NCBI GenBank assembly: GCA_910583765.1 | Contig: CAJTYS010000003.1 | Coordinates: 62,001 to 126,000, forward strand | Source: an uncultured Eubacteriales bacterium | GTDB lineage: Bacteria > Bacillota > Clostridia > Peptostreptococcales > Anaerovoracaceae | DNA length: 64,000 bases | Reading direction: 5' to 3' | Part shown: in pieces, positions 17,847 to 25,918 of the stretch | How the letters are laid out: every line of letters begins with the position of its first letter | Position numbering within the stretch: the first letter of the stretch is position 1 | Position numbers and translations under genes: made by a program | The notes under the pieces: generated by a model | What the model was told of the DNA's origin: nothing | The model's input: the letters and a program-made list of their open reading frames with translations, nothing else | The model's database searches: none

Positions 17847-18518
17847 CTATGCTTGTGGATTTTCTAGATTCTTCTTAATCATTGTTATGAATTTTGAAGC
17901 ATATGCTCCGTCTATCACCCGATGATCCGCGTTTAGGTTCATTTTCATGATCGGCCTTATTACGATTTCATCAGCAACGCAGACCGGCGTCTTTATGATT
18001 TCATTGACGCCTAGTATGCCCAGTTCAGGCTGATTGATCACAGGAAAGCATGCTTCGATCCCCATCATGCCCAGATTGGTGATGGTAAAGGTCCCCCCTG
18101 TGATGTCATCCAGTGTCAGTTTTCCACTTTTTGCGTTTTCGATGAGTTTGCTCGATTCACCTGCCAGCTGCAAATAATCCAGATCCTGCACATCTTTGAT
18201 GTTTCCCACAATGAGCCCGTCACCCACGTCAATTGCCATGCCCACATTGACGCTCTCATGGAGGGTGATCACTTCCCGCTCAGGGTCGAAGCTGGCGTTC
18301 ATGTATGGAAACTGGGACAACGCCTTTTGTACAGCCTTCATAATGATGTGATTCATGGTCACAGGTATCCCTTGCTTTCTTAATTCATCTTTAAAAGCCA
18401 GCGCGGCTCCCATGTCAACGCTTACGGTGAACCCTTCCAGAGGCGATGTGATCCAGCTTTCAGCCATGTGCTTTGCCATTGCCTTTCTGATTCCCTTGAT
18501 TTTGATTTCTTTGCTCAT
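17847..18518 (-). CDS. Dihydrolipoamide acyltransferase (E2), catalytic domain only
   Basis: 223 residues, the 2-oxoacid dehydrogenase acyltransferase catalytic fold from its first strand (KIKGIRKAMAKHM) to the catalytic motif ADHRVIDG (His199, Asp203). Ordinary E2 proteins have one to three lipoyl domains, a peripheral-subunit binding domain and linkers in front (about 370-550 residues). All of these are missing, and the start with its own RBS shows it is not a truncation artefact. The free lipoyl protein at 13163-13426 presumably supplies the swinging arm. Lies between E3 and the HyuA-like gene. Confidence 0.9.
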   Translation of the reverse strand: MSKEIKIKGIRKAMAKHMAESWITSPLEGFTVSVDMGAALAFKDELRKQGIPVTMNHIIMKAVQKALSQFPYMNASFDPEREVITLHESVNVGMAIDVGDGLIVGNIKDVQDLDYLQLAGESSKLIENAKSGKLTLDDITGGTFTITNLGMMGIEACFPVINQPELGILGVNEIIKTPVCVADEIVIRPIMKMNLNADHRVIDGAYASKFITMIKKNLENPQA

Positions 18519-18563
18519 GATTTCCCTTCTTTCTTTTATTTTTCCGCTTCCTGATGCTCTTCC

Positions 18564-19958
18564 TTATATTTTGGGCATGTGGACGCACAAGCCATCCACG
18601 GCTCTTGCCGCTTCAGCGATGGATTCGGAAATGGTCGGATGAGAATGAATCGTTTCGGTGATATCCTCTACTGTGGCTCCCATCTTCATGTATGCTGCCA
18701 TTTCCGCTATGATTTCGGTGGCACTCTTGCCGATCAGGTGGGCACCCAGGATCTTCCTTGTGCCCTTGTGGGCGATGATTTTAAATATGCCGTTAGCTTC
18801 ACCGGTGGCCACCGCTTTGCCACAGGCCATAAGCGGGAACGTGCCAATGACTGTCTCCAAACCTTTTTCTTTGGCTTCTGCTTCAGAAAGTCCCACGGAT
18901 CCCACTTCCGGTATGGTATAGACGCAGCTGGGAACGATATTCAGATCCAACTTCTTGTCTGCGCCCATGGCGTTTTCTGCCGCCCAGATTCCCATTTCCG
19001 AAGCCACATGAGCCAGCTGTCTTTTGCCAGTGACATCACCAATGGCGTATACGCCTTTTCTGCTCGTTTCTAAATGGTTATTGATTTGCACGAATCCCTT
19101 TTCTGTTTCTAACCCCAGTTCTTCCAGTCCGGCGGTCATGGGCTTTCTGCCTGTTGAAATCAGAACCTTGCTGCCTGTCAGAGTTTCTTCTGTTTTGTCC
19201 GGCCCTTCCAAAATAACGTTAATCTCACTGTCTGCCGTCTGTTCAAATCTGATGACTCGCTGACGGACTTTTACCTCAATGCCCTGTCCGGTAATGATGC
19301 CCATCATGCTCTCAGAAATGGAGTGATCTAAATTGCTGACCAAAGCAGGCATCATTTCCACAATAGTCACCTTGCTGCCGTATGCCCGAAAAATGCTGGC
19401 CATCTCACAGCCAATAATTCCACCGCCGATGATCACCAGCTTTTCCGGGACCTGTGTTTCATTGAGCAGTGCGTCACTGGTGACGATTCCCGGCGTTTCA
19501 ATCCCTGGGATGGGCGGCAGGGAAGGCACTGAACCGGTGGCGATGATCAGCTTGTCATAGGCTATGGTTTCCAAGCCGCCTTCTGTGGCTATTTGGATCT
19601 GGTGATCTTCTTTTACCGTGCCCCTACCCGCATATAGGTCCACTCCATTGGAGGCCAGCAGGCCCTCGACTCCGCCGGTCAGCTGCCTGACCGCCTTGTC
19701 CTTGGCTTTTATGGCTTTTTTGAAATCAAGGGTCACCTTTTCTGCCTGGATGCCTCTCTGCCTGCCTATGTCCAGCCCATGAAGGATCTCCACATTTTTC
19801 ATCAAGGCTTTTGTGGGAACGCAGCCAACGTTCAGGCATGTGCCACCCACCCGCTTTTTCTCTATGATCGCAGTCTTGGCACCCAGCTGGGCCGCTCTGA
19901 TGGCGCTCACATATCCTCCGGGCCCTGCGCCTAACACTGCCACATCGTATTTTTTCAT
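18564..19958 (-). CDS. lpdA: Dihydrolipoamide dehydrogenase (E3)
   Basis: 464 residues. FAD-binding GAGPGGYVSAI (10-20), redox-active disulfide Cys41/Cys46 in GGTCLNVGCVPTK, NAD-binding GGGIIGCEMA, and the C-terminal catalytic HSHPTISE with the His-Glu pair. It reoxidises the dihydrolipoyl carrier with NAD+. It has no N-terminal lipoyl domain, unlike some AcoL. Start overlaps the stop of the upstream GldA-like gene by 4 bases (ATGA). Confidence 0.95.
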   Translation of the reverse strand: MKKYDVAVLGAGPGGYVSAIRAAQLGAKTAIIEKKRVGGTCLNVGCVPTKALMKNVEILHGLDIGRQRGIQAEKVTLDFKKAIKAKDKAVRQLTGGVEGLLASNGVDLYAGRGTVKEDHQIQIATEGGLETIAYDKLIIATGSVPSLPPIPGIETPGIVTSDALLNETQVPEKLVIIGGGIIGCEMASIFRAYGSKVTIVEMMPALVSNLDHSISESMMGIITGQGIEVKVRQRVIRFEQTADSEINVILEGPDKTEETLTGSKVLISTGRKPMTAGLEELGLETEKGFVQINNHLETSRKGVYAIGDVTGKRQLAHVASEMGIWAAENAMGADKKLDLNIVPSCVYTIPEVGSVGLSEAEAKEKGLETVIGTFPLMACGKAVATGEANGIFKIIAHKGTRKILGAHLIGKSATEIIAEMAAYMKMGATVEDITETIHSHPTISESIAEAARAVDGLCVHMPKI

Positions 19959-21085
19959 TGTGCGGCCTCCTTTTTATGCCTAGCTCCTTGATATTGATCC
20001 AGATAATATTGGCCTAATCGATCTGCGGTAACAATGGCGCTGTAGGTGTCTTCCACTGTCACATCAAAAGGCATGTTCACCAGCGTGTCAGCTGCTGCCA
20101 CCTCTGCGGCTTTCATGAGTTTTTCTTTTGTGGCCTCTGTCACGCCCAATTGGGCCAGAGTGACCGGCAAGTCCACGCTGATGCAGAATTTATATAACTT
20201 TTCCAACAAAGCCTCACTTTCGTTTTCCAAGATCAATTGCACAAAAATGCCAAAGGTCACTTTTTCCCCGTGGTAATAGGCTTTTGTTTCCGGAAGCGTC
20301 TCCAGTCCATTGTGTACCGCATGGGCTCCGCCATCGCCGCCGCCTTCCGCGGCTATACCGGAAAGATACACGTCTGCCTCGATCAAATCTTCAACAGCCG
20401 CTGTGCAAGCGCCGTTTTTCACCGCCATATAAGCGCTGAATCCCTGCTGCAAAATGATATCGTAGGAAAGCTTCGCCAGCTGACGGGAAGTGCGGGACTG
20501 CCTGCTGCCATATTGATTAGGCGTGTTGGAATTCACGCAGGCCCGCACTTCAAAATAAGTGGACAGTCCGTCTCCCATGCCGGACGCGAAGAACCGTGCG
20601 GGCGCTTTGCTGATCACTGCTGAATCAGCGATCACTAAGGCTGGATTTTTATCATGGACTCTGTATTCCTGCACAGTGCCTTCTTCCGTATAAATCGCGG
20701 AAAGCCCCAGGCATGGCGCGTCTGTGGCCGCTATGGTCGGCACGCAGACCACTTCGATGGACAGCTTAGCTGCCACTGCCTTTGCCGTGTCAAGGGCTTT
20801 GCCCCCACCAGCGCCCGCAATGAGGTCGCAGCCCTTGGCTCTAGCGATCTCTGTCACCCGCTGGATTTCCCGGTCGCTGCATTCCCCGCCGAAATCAACC
20901 CAATCGATGATCATGCCGCTGCTTTTGGCGCTCTCGTTTACACAGTCTTCAATGGCCTTTTTAGCCCGCTGCCCGGCGATGACCACCATTCTTCTGCCAT
21001 ATATGCCCGCATACTGGCACACCTTTTTTAATTCACCCGGTCCTTGTATATATCTTCCCGGATTGCCGATGATTCTGTTGCTCAT
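19955..21085 (-). CDS. Glycerol-dehydrogenase-like (iron-containing ADH family) oxidoreductase
   Basis: 376 residues of the GldA type. GAGGGKALDTAKAVA dinucleotide loop (about 91-105), TIAATDAP, and metal ligands Asp172 (MGDGLST), a His in GGAHAVHNGLE and a His in YHGEKVTFG. GldA enzymes oxidise vicinal diols to hydroxyketones with NAD+. Heading an operon with an acyloin-cleaving type complex, it may make the keto or acyloin substrate for E1. ATG at 21085 follows AAGGAGG. First gene after the sigma-54 promoter at 21164-21179. Confidence 0.9.
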   Translation of the reverse strand: MSNRIIGNPGRYIQGPGELKKVCQYAGIYGRRMVVIAGQRAKKAIEDCVNESAKSSGMIIDWVDFGGECSDREIQRVTEIARAKGCDLIAGAGGGKALDTAKAVAAKLSIEVVCVPTIAATDAPCLGLSAIYTEEGTVQEYRVHDKNPALVIADSAVISKAPARFFASGMGDGLSTYFEVRACVNSNTPNQYGSRQSRTSRQLAKLSYDIILQQGFSAYMAVKNGACTAAVEDLIEADVYLSGIAAEGGGDGGAHAVHNGLETLPETKAYYHGEKVTFGIFVQLILENESEALLEKLYKFCISVDLPVTLAQLGVTEATKEKLMKAAEVAAADTLVNMPFDVTVEDTYSAIVTADRLGQYYLDQYQGARHKKEAAQ

Positions 21086-21163
21086 ATGTCCCTCCTTCAT
21101 CCAACTAAAATCAATTTATACACAAGCAGCCAAGCGCTGCCCTTTTTGATTGCCAGATTATAG

Positions 21164-21179
21164 AGCAAAACATGTGCCA
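21164..21179 (-). promoter_or_regulatory. Sigma-54 promoter of the gldA-like/E3/E2/HyuA/cobA operon
   Basis: The minus strand reads TGGCACATGTTTTGCT with GG-N10-GC. It lies ~80 bases before the GldA-like ATG. An enhancer-like site is at 21303-21341, with the terminator of the activator gene in between. Confidence 0.88.
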
Positions 21180-21210
21180 GCCTAGTGATTATTTTCTCCC
21201 TGCATGGACA

Positions 21211-21255
21211 AAAAAATGAAACCACGCCTTAAAATCAAAGCATTGGTTTCATTTT
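21211..21255 (-). terminator. Intrinsic terminator of the sigma-54 activator gene
   Basis: Twelve-base perfect arms AAAATGAAACCA (21213-21224) and TGGTTTCATTTT (21244-21255). On the minus strand the second arm runs into a T run. It separates the activator transcript from the sigma-54 promoter downstream. Confidence 0.75.
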
Positions 21256-21302
21256 AAATATTTTTTCGTCTAGGGAATTCTTTCTTGCGCTTCCATAAAA
21301 AT

Positions 21303-21341
21303 GTGTCACGAAAGCCTGACATGTGGGGCGGCTCCTGACAC
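21303..21341. promoter_or_regulatory. Candidate enhancer site (UAS), closest to the activator gene
   Basis: GTGTCACGAAAGCCTGACAT (21303-21322) is a gapped TGTCA/TGACA inverted repeat around the shared core GAAAGCCTG. A further CTGACAC half site follows at 21335-21341. It is ~125-175 bases upstream of the sigma-54 promoter at 21164 and ~20 bases after the activator stop codon. Confidence 0.7.
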
Positions 21342-21362
21342 TTTAGCCAGCTGCGCTCACTT

Positions 21363-22745
21363 CTACTCTATATTGTATTTTTTGATCTTCTGATATAACG
21401 TTTCTCTCGATATGCCCAGCATCTTAGCCATCTTAGCTTTGTTTCCGCCGCAGCTTTTCCCTACGTTTATGATGGCGGCTTTTTCAGCGTTGTTTTTGAT
21501 ATCTTCCAGGGAACCGCTTCTGGCGATATCCATCACATTGCTGTCGATCCCCCTGGCTAGGATGAAATCTCTAAAGTGTTCGATGGTCAGCACGCTGTCA
21601 TAGCATGTGTTCATGGCCCGCTCTAAAATGTTCTGCAGCTCTCTCACATTTCCCGGCCAGCTGTATTCACACAGCAGTTCTTCCACTTCCTTGTCAATGG
21701 TATCAACGGTCCTGGACACCCGCCCCATGCTTTTGTTCAGCTTTGCGATAATGTCGAGCGCGATCAAAGGGATATCTTCTTTTCTTTCTCTAAGGGGGAC
21801 TAAATTGATCTCTACCACATTGAGCCGATAGTACAAGTCTTCTCGAAATTCTTTGTCCATCACCAGCTGTTTCAAGCTCCTGTTTGTGGCGCAGATCACC
21901 CTGACATCCACTTCGATGCTGTCATAGCCTCCGACTTTCATGATCTGTTTTTCCTGGAGAAACCGCAGCAGCTTTGGCTGATCAGATAAAGGCAGCTGGT
22001 CGATTTCATCTAAAAACAACGTCCCTTTGTTAGCCAGTTCCACTTTTCCTTTTTTCCCGCCCTTCAGCGCGCCGGTGAAGCTTCCCTCTTCATATCCGTA
22101 CAGTTCAGACTCAAAGAGTCCTGATGGGATAGCCGAGCAGTTGATGGCGATAAAGTTGTTCAAATGCCGCTGGCTTGAATTGTGGATGGCGCTGGCTACC
22201 AATTCTTTTCCCGTTCCCGTTTCCCCCTGGATCAAAACATTGGAATTGGTCAAGGCAGTGCTGCTGATCATATTTTTGAGCATCTTCGTTTTCTCGCTTT
22301 TACCAATGATGTTGTCCATGGTGTGCTTCGTGGTTTTGATGCTGTTGTACGCAGTCTTATAATAGTCCAGCTCCGCGCTCATTTTCTCCAGCTTTTTGAT
22401 AAAGCTATTGAGTACCGATGCGCTCTCGAATATATCGAATTCAAACGCTCCTACTAGCTTTCCGCCTTTATATAACGGATACCCATTGCAGATCATGGTG
22501 ATCCCTTCATAAAAATAAGCTTCTCCGATTTGCTCTCTGCCTGTTTCTAAAACATGATTCAGACGGTTGGTGTCTTCATCCATCAATTCTGTGATATCTT
22601 TTCCGATCAGTTCGCTGCGTGATTTCACGCCTAAATATTGGGCGGTTTTATTGGCTATATAAAGCAATCTGCCCTTTTCATCGATAATCACAAGCCCTGG
22701 TATATTATTTAATATCAATTCATAATCCTTTTTAATATCTAACAT
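21363..22745 (-). CDS. PAS-domain sigma-54-dependent transcriptional activator
   Basis: 460 residues. N-terminal PAS sensor (about 8-115), a short linker helix, AAA+ domain with Walker A GETGTGKE, the sigma-54 contact loop as GSFTGA (Ala of the usual GAFTGA replaced by Ser) and Walker B GTLFLDEID. The C-terminal Fis-type helix-turn-helix contains KMAKMLGISRETLYQKIKK. It has no receiver domain, so it probably senses a ligand through PAS. It is the only sigma-54 activator in the window and sits amid sigma-54 promoters and repeated enhancer motifs, making it the regulator of locus 1. Confidence 0.93.
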   Translation of the reverse strand: MLDIKKDYELILNNIPGLVIIDEKGRLLYIANKTAQYLGVKSRSELIGKDITELMDEDTNRLNHVLETGREQIGEAYFYEGITMICNGYPLYKGGKLVGAFEFDIFESASVLNSFIKKLEKMSAELDYYKTAYNSIKTTKHTMDNIIGKSEKTKMLKNMISSTALTNSNVLIQGETGTGKELVASAIHNSSQRHLNNFIAINCSAIPSGLFESELYGYEEGSFTGALKGGKKGKVELANKGTLFLDEIDQLPLSDQPKLLRFLQEKQIMKVGGYDSIEVDVRVICATNRSLKQLVMDKEFREDLYYRLNVVEINLVPLRERKEDIPLIALDIIAKLNKSMGRVSRTVDTIDKEVEELLCEYSWPGNVRELQNILERAMNTCYDSVLTIEHFRDFILARGIDSNVMDIARSGSLEDIKNNAEKAAIINVGKSCGGNKAKMAKMLGISRETLYQKIKKYNIE

Positions 22746-23393
22746 TGTTTCACCTTTTACACTTTCTCTGACTATTCAGTGCCGAAGCCTCGGCCTTCAA
22801 CACAATGTACAAACGCGATACGCGAACTCAACTTATTTGATCATTTGATCAGCAATGTTCCGCCAGTGACGCTCTTCTTATTGTGTCCGCTGCAAAAGAA
22901 AAGAAAACATCTCAATCATGAAGCGCAACATGGATCATGCTATCATTTGGGCACCTCCCTTCCTTGTCTGAACAAAAGGGCCTGTTCTGTTTATTTTCTT
23001 TCAAATACAAGCTTCGCTGAATTTTGGAAAAATCCCGTGCCAGTCGTTCCCGCTACACTAAAAATAAAGCAAAATCCATGCCATTCGTTTCCGTCTCCCC
23101 GCCATTTGACCTGTGTGAGCACTGAGTTGATTCTAAAACATGTCAATTTCTCTTAACCCTATGTAAAAGAATTGACACATTCAGGTGCGTGATTTTGTCT
23201 GCCGCATTCGTTTTTTTGCGGCCCACAATATAGTTGGACATAAAAAGCGCATGATTTCAGCTTTGGAGGGGGGCAGCTCCTCCCCATGCGCTAAAATGGC
23301 ATGTTTTTTGCTTGAATATAGTTTGAAACCACTTGAAATTTAATAGAAGGGAGTGTATGGCGCATTATCTGTTCAAAGCGCCATCTATCGAAT
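22746..23393. other. Divergent regulatory region between activator and hydrolase
   Basis: About 650 bases without a convincing gene (the one long open frame shows no family or RBS). It contains an inverted repeat TGTCAATT (23141-23148) / AATTGACA (23170-23177), a minus-strand -24/-12-like TGGCATGGATTTTGCT (23068-23083) facing the activator gene, and a second weaker copy of this sequence about 41 bases away, near 23033-23050. A plus-strand sigma-54 promoter (23297-23312) faces the hydrolase. The central repeat could serve both directions. Confidence 0.55.
23297..23312 (+). promoter_or_regulatory. Sigma-54 promoter of the alpha/beta hydrolase
   Basis: TGGCATGTTTTTTGCT, GG-N10-GC, one mismatch in the -24 box. 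It is ~45 bases before the leader ORF and ~80 before the hydrolase start, with the TGTCAATT inverted repeat 120-155 bases upstream. Confidence 0.78.
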
Positions 23394-23407
23394 ATGCAGG
23401 ATTATGA
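23357..23407 (+). CDS. Short leader ORF overlapping the hydrolase start
   Basis: ATG at 23357 has the only good ribosome binding site here (AGAAGGGAG just upstream). It opens a 16-codon frame MAHYLFKAPSIEYAGL ending TGA, overlapping the hydrolase ATG at 23394, which itself has no visible RBS. Either a coupled leader peptide, or the original start of the hydrolase with a one-base frameshift after codon 12. Confidence 0.45.
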   Translation: MAHYLFKAPSIEYAGL

Positions 23408-24395
23408 AAATACGAAACAAAAATTGAAATTCATGCTGGAAAACGCGTCCAAGCATCAAGACCAATGGGAAATCCGCGTACCCGCCATTGATTCTGACTC
23501 TAGGATCTATAGAGATTATTGTCATTATTTGTGGAGCCTGCAGAAAGAATTTTCTGAAAAGCGGCTGTCACTTCGATATGGCCGCTATCTTTTCGATCAA
23601 TGGGGGAATTACAGCGCAGAGCCAGAAAACGTGGATTATATGGAGGGCATGGCCGATGATGTAAGATGCATGTGGTGCGTGCCCCATGGCTGTATCGAAA
23701 GCCGCGTCATAATCGCCTGCCATGGCGGAGCCTATACGTATGGCAGCATTTATAGCCACCGCAAATGTTACGCGCATCTCGCGGTCCAAACGAATTGCAG
23801 GGTTTTGATGGTCGATTATGGGCGGATCCCCGAGGTCGCATGGCCCCAGCCGCTGGAGGATGTGATCACTGCGTACAAATGGCTTTTAGGTGCGGGGATT
23901 TCTAATGACCATATCGCTATTGCCGGAGATTCCTGCGGCGGCGCTATGGCCGTAGCGCTTCCGCTTAAATGCAGGGAATTGCATTTGCCAATGGTTGCTG
24001 CTGTGATCTCCATCTCTCCATGGGGAGATTTAGAGGCTGCTACGCCGATATACGCAACCAACCGCCTAGATCTCTTGAATTGTCTGGATATGGTACGTCT
24101 TGGCGGATCGATCCTAGCGTTGTCAACTGATTTGCATAATCCGAAAGTGGCTCCGATCTACATAGAAGATTTTCATGATTACCCGCCCATGTACCTGCAG
24201 GTGGGCGAATATGAAAACTTTTCGGATGACGCAAGGATCATAGCTGGTAAAGCCTATGGCTGCGGAGTCAATGTGAAATGTGAATTTGTTGAAAACATGC
24301 AGCACTGCTTCCACCAAATGGCTGGGCACAGCAAAGACGCGGATCATGCCATCAAGCGGCTCGCAGAATGGGTAAAGCCTATACTGGGAATTTAA
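23394..24395 (+). CDS. Alpha/beta hydrolase, hormone-sensitive-lipase type
   Basis: 333 residues. Oxyanion-hole motif HGGAYTYGS and nucleophile Ser in GDSCGGAMA (GDSAGG-type) mark the HSL/acetyl-hydrolase family. The acid is probably the Asp/Glu around VGEYENFSDD, and the catalytic His is in NMQHCFHQM. It hydrolyses short esters or related bonds; the substrate is unknown. Preceded by a sigma-54 promoter, so it belongs to the locus 1 regulon, perhaps releasing the substrate from an ester. The start is uncertain: no RBS at 23394, and a short overlapping leader ORF has it instead. Confidence 0.85.
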   Translation: MQDYENTKQKLKFMLENASKHQDQWEIRVPAIDSDSRIYRDYCHYLWSLQKEFSEKRLSLRYGRYLFDQWGNYSAEPENVDYMEGMADDVRCMWCVPHGCIESRVIIACHGGAYTYGSIYSHRKCYAHLAVQTNCRVLMVDYGRIPEVAWPQPLEDVITAYKWLLGAGISNDHIAIAGDSCGGAMAVALPLKCRELHLPMVAAVISISPWGDLEAATPIYATNRLDLLNCLDMVRLGGSILALSTDLHNPKVAPIYIEDFHDYPPMYLQVGEYENFSDDARIIAGKAYGCGVNVKCEFVENMQHCFHQMAGHSKDADHAIKRLAEWVKPILGI

Positions 24396-24570
24396 ACTCT
24401 CACGACACACAGATAAAAATAGGGAGGCAGCCGCAACTGTAGCTTTTGTACGATTGAATGGAATTCCAATGAAACATTATGCGCATATTTATGAAGGATC
24501 TGATCAACATATTGCGGATGACCTATCTAGTTTTACGTCAAATTTACGTCAAACGGCCAAAAAGTAGGAA

Positions 24571-24596
24571 AGGAACGTTGAAGTTCCAACGTTCCT
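24571..24596 (-). terminator. Intrinsic terminator after tRNA-Pro
   Basis: Perfect 10-base arms AGGAACGTTG (24571-24580) and CAACGTTCCT (24587-24596). On the minus strand it follows the tRNA by a few bases and leads into a T-rich stretch (CTACTTTTTGG). Confidence 0.75.
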
Positions 24597-24602
24597 CATG
24601 GT

Positions 24603-24675
24603 CGAGGCAGCAGGATTCGAACCTGTGGCCTTTGCGTCCCGAACGCAACGCTCTACCAAACTGAGCTATGCCTCG
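24603..24675 (-). tRNA. tRNA-Pro (anticodon CGG)
   Basis: The minus strand folds as a cloverleaf: acceptor CGAGGCA/TGCCTCG, D arm GCTC..GAGC, anticodon stem TTGCG/CGCAA with loop TTCGGGA giving anticodon CGG, T arm ACAGG TTCGAAT CCTGC-type with TTCGAAT loop. CCA is not encoded. A 10-bp terminator follows. Confidence 0.93.
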
Positions 24676-24682
24676 TCCCGAC

Positions 24683-25918
24683 TCAACTATTATACACGCA
24701 TTCACCGGATCCTGCAACAGGAATTTTTAAAATTTCCATTTCTCCATTCCCCAGCTTTTCCCAAGGGTCGGATATATCGCCTCCCCGAAGGTTCCTGCTG
24801 ACAGCACGCAGCACGCCGCTGTGGGCTACGATGACCAAATCCCGACAAGCATCGCTTTTCAAAATCTGAATCAATGCTTTTACCACCCGATATTGCAAGT
24901 CAAAGAAATTTTCACTGCCATGTCCCAGCTTCCAGGCAAACAGATTCTGTCCCCGCGTTTCATATTCTTTTGGAAAATCCCGCTTGATCTGACTGATGAA
25001 CTTCCCATCCCAAGGGCCTAAACGCATCTCTCGAAACCCTGGCTCTGAAACAAGAACCGGAAGGTTGGCCTGGGTACCAATGATTTCTGCGGTTTCTCTA
25101 GCGCGTGACAAATCGCTGGTGTAGATCCGGTCCGTATCCAACACATGGCCAGCCAGAGCACATCCTGCCGCCCGTGCCTGCTCTCGCCCCCTTTCACTTA
25201 ATGGCACATCTGTCTGTCCCAAAAAAATTTTTTCCTTATGCTGCTGAATCTGCCCATGGCGTATGAGGAAAAAACGCCTGCCAGCTGCCAGCGCCCCCAG
25301 TTCCTCAGACCTGCAGCCTCGGTCCCAATAAGATTTGATCTCCTCGTAGGCTGCCGGTGTGTCCATATCCATGACCACACCTTCAAACCCAGTCTCCACC
25401 CGCTTCATTTTCGTGAAGTCTCGATCTGTGATGGTCTTCAAGCCACCTGTGCCATCATGACGCAAAATCGCTTCCTGATACGCTGCTGGAACTAGCAATG
25501 GATGTCCCTTTTTGCCTCGATAACACGGCACTACGAACTGATCTGGCTCAAAGCGCTCCATTAACAGCCGCAGCACCTGTTCTGTCACCAAGGGGCAGTC
25601 CACAGGCATGATAAAAAAACCATCCAGACTCGAAGAAAGGGCAGCCACCCCCGCTTGTATGGACGTGAACATGCCCTTTTCAAAATTTGGATTCAATGCT
25701 TCCATCGCCTTTTGACGATGGATAATGGGAGAAATCCATTCTCGCTTGTGTCCGGTGACAACTGCGATCTCTCTCATTCCCACGGCTTTTGATACTTTGA
25801 TAGCCCGCTCCACCACTGTTTCATCGCCTATTGGCAATAAGGGTTTGAATTTGCCCATTCTGGACGAGAAGCCTGCGGCTAGGATACAGATGCCGAATCC
25901 ACCCTGCTCCTTAATCAT
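24683..25918 (-). CDS. MobA/MocA-like nucleotidyltransferase fused to a histidine phosphatase
   Basis: 411 residues in two domains. Residues ~8-195 are a MobA-like NTP-transferase with GFSSRMGKFKPLLP and MPVDCPLV, as in molybdenum-cofactor cytidylyltransferases (MocA). Residues ~212-405 are a phosphoglycerate-mutase/CobC-type phosphatase with the phospho-histidine motif FLIRHGQ and second His in VAHSGVLR. It starts 8 bases inside the end of the XdhC-like gene, so the two are coupled. The pairing indicates maturation of a molybdenum hydroxylase such as the one at 58382-61225. The phosphatase part could act on a nucleotide by-product; this is inference. Confidence 0.87.
   Translation of the reverse strand: MIKEQGGFGICILAAGFSSRMGKFKPLLPIGDETVVERAIKVSKAVGMREIAVVTGHKREWISPIIHRQKAMEALNPNFEKGMFTSIQAGVAALSSSLDGFFIMPVDCPLVTEQVLRLLMERFEPDQFVVPCYRGKKGHPLLVPAAYQEAILRHDGTGGLKTITDRDFTKMKRVETGFEGVVMDMDTPAAYEEIKSYWDRGCRSEELGALAAGRRFFLIRHGQIQQHKEKIFLGQTDVPLSERGREQARAAGCALAGHVLDTDRIYTSDLSRARETAEIIGTQANLPVLVSEPGFREMRLGPWDGKFISQIKRDFPKEYETRGQNLFAWKLGHGSENFFDLQYRVVKALIQILKSDACRDLVIVAHSGVLRAVSRNLRGGDISDPWEKLGNGEMEILKIPVAGSGECVYNS

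Noticed and set aside
22779..23156. 125-codon open frame upstream of the hydrolase
   Set aside because: No RBS, no recognisable family, low-complexity composition, and it overlaps regulatory sequence; treated as non-coding.
24479..24602. Integration site next to tRNA-Pro (tandem TTTACGTCAAA repeat nearby)
   Set aside because: No integrase, phage gene or second att copy is seen in the window; the hairpin beside the tRNA is explained as its terminator.
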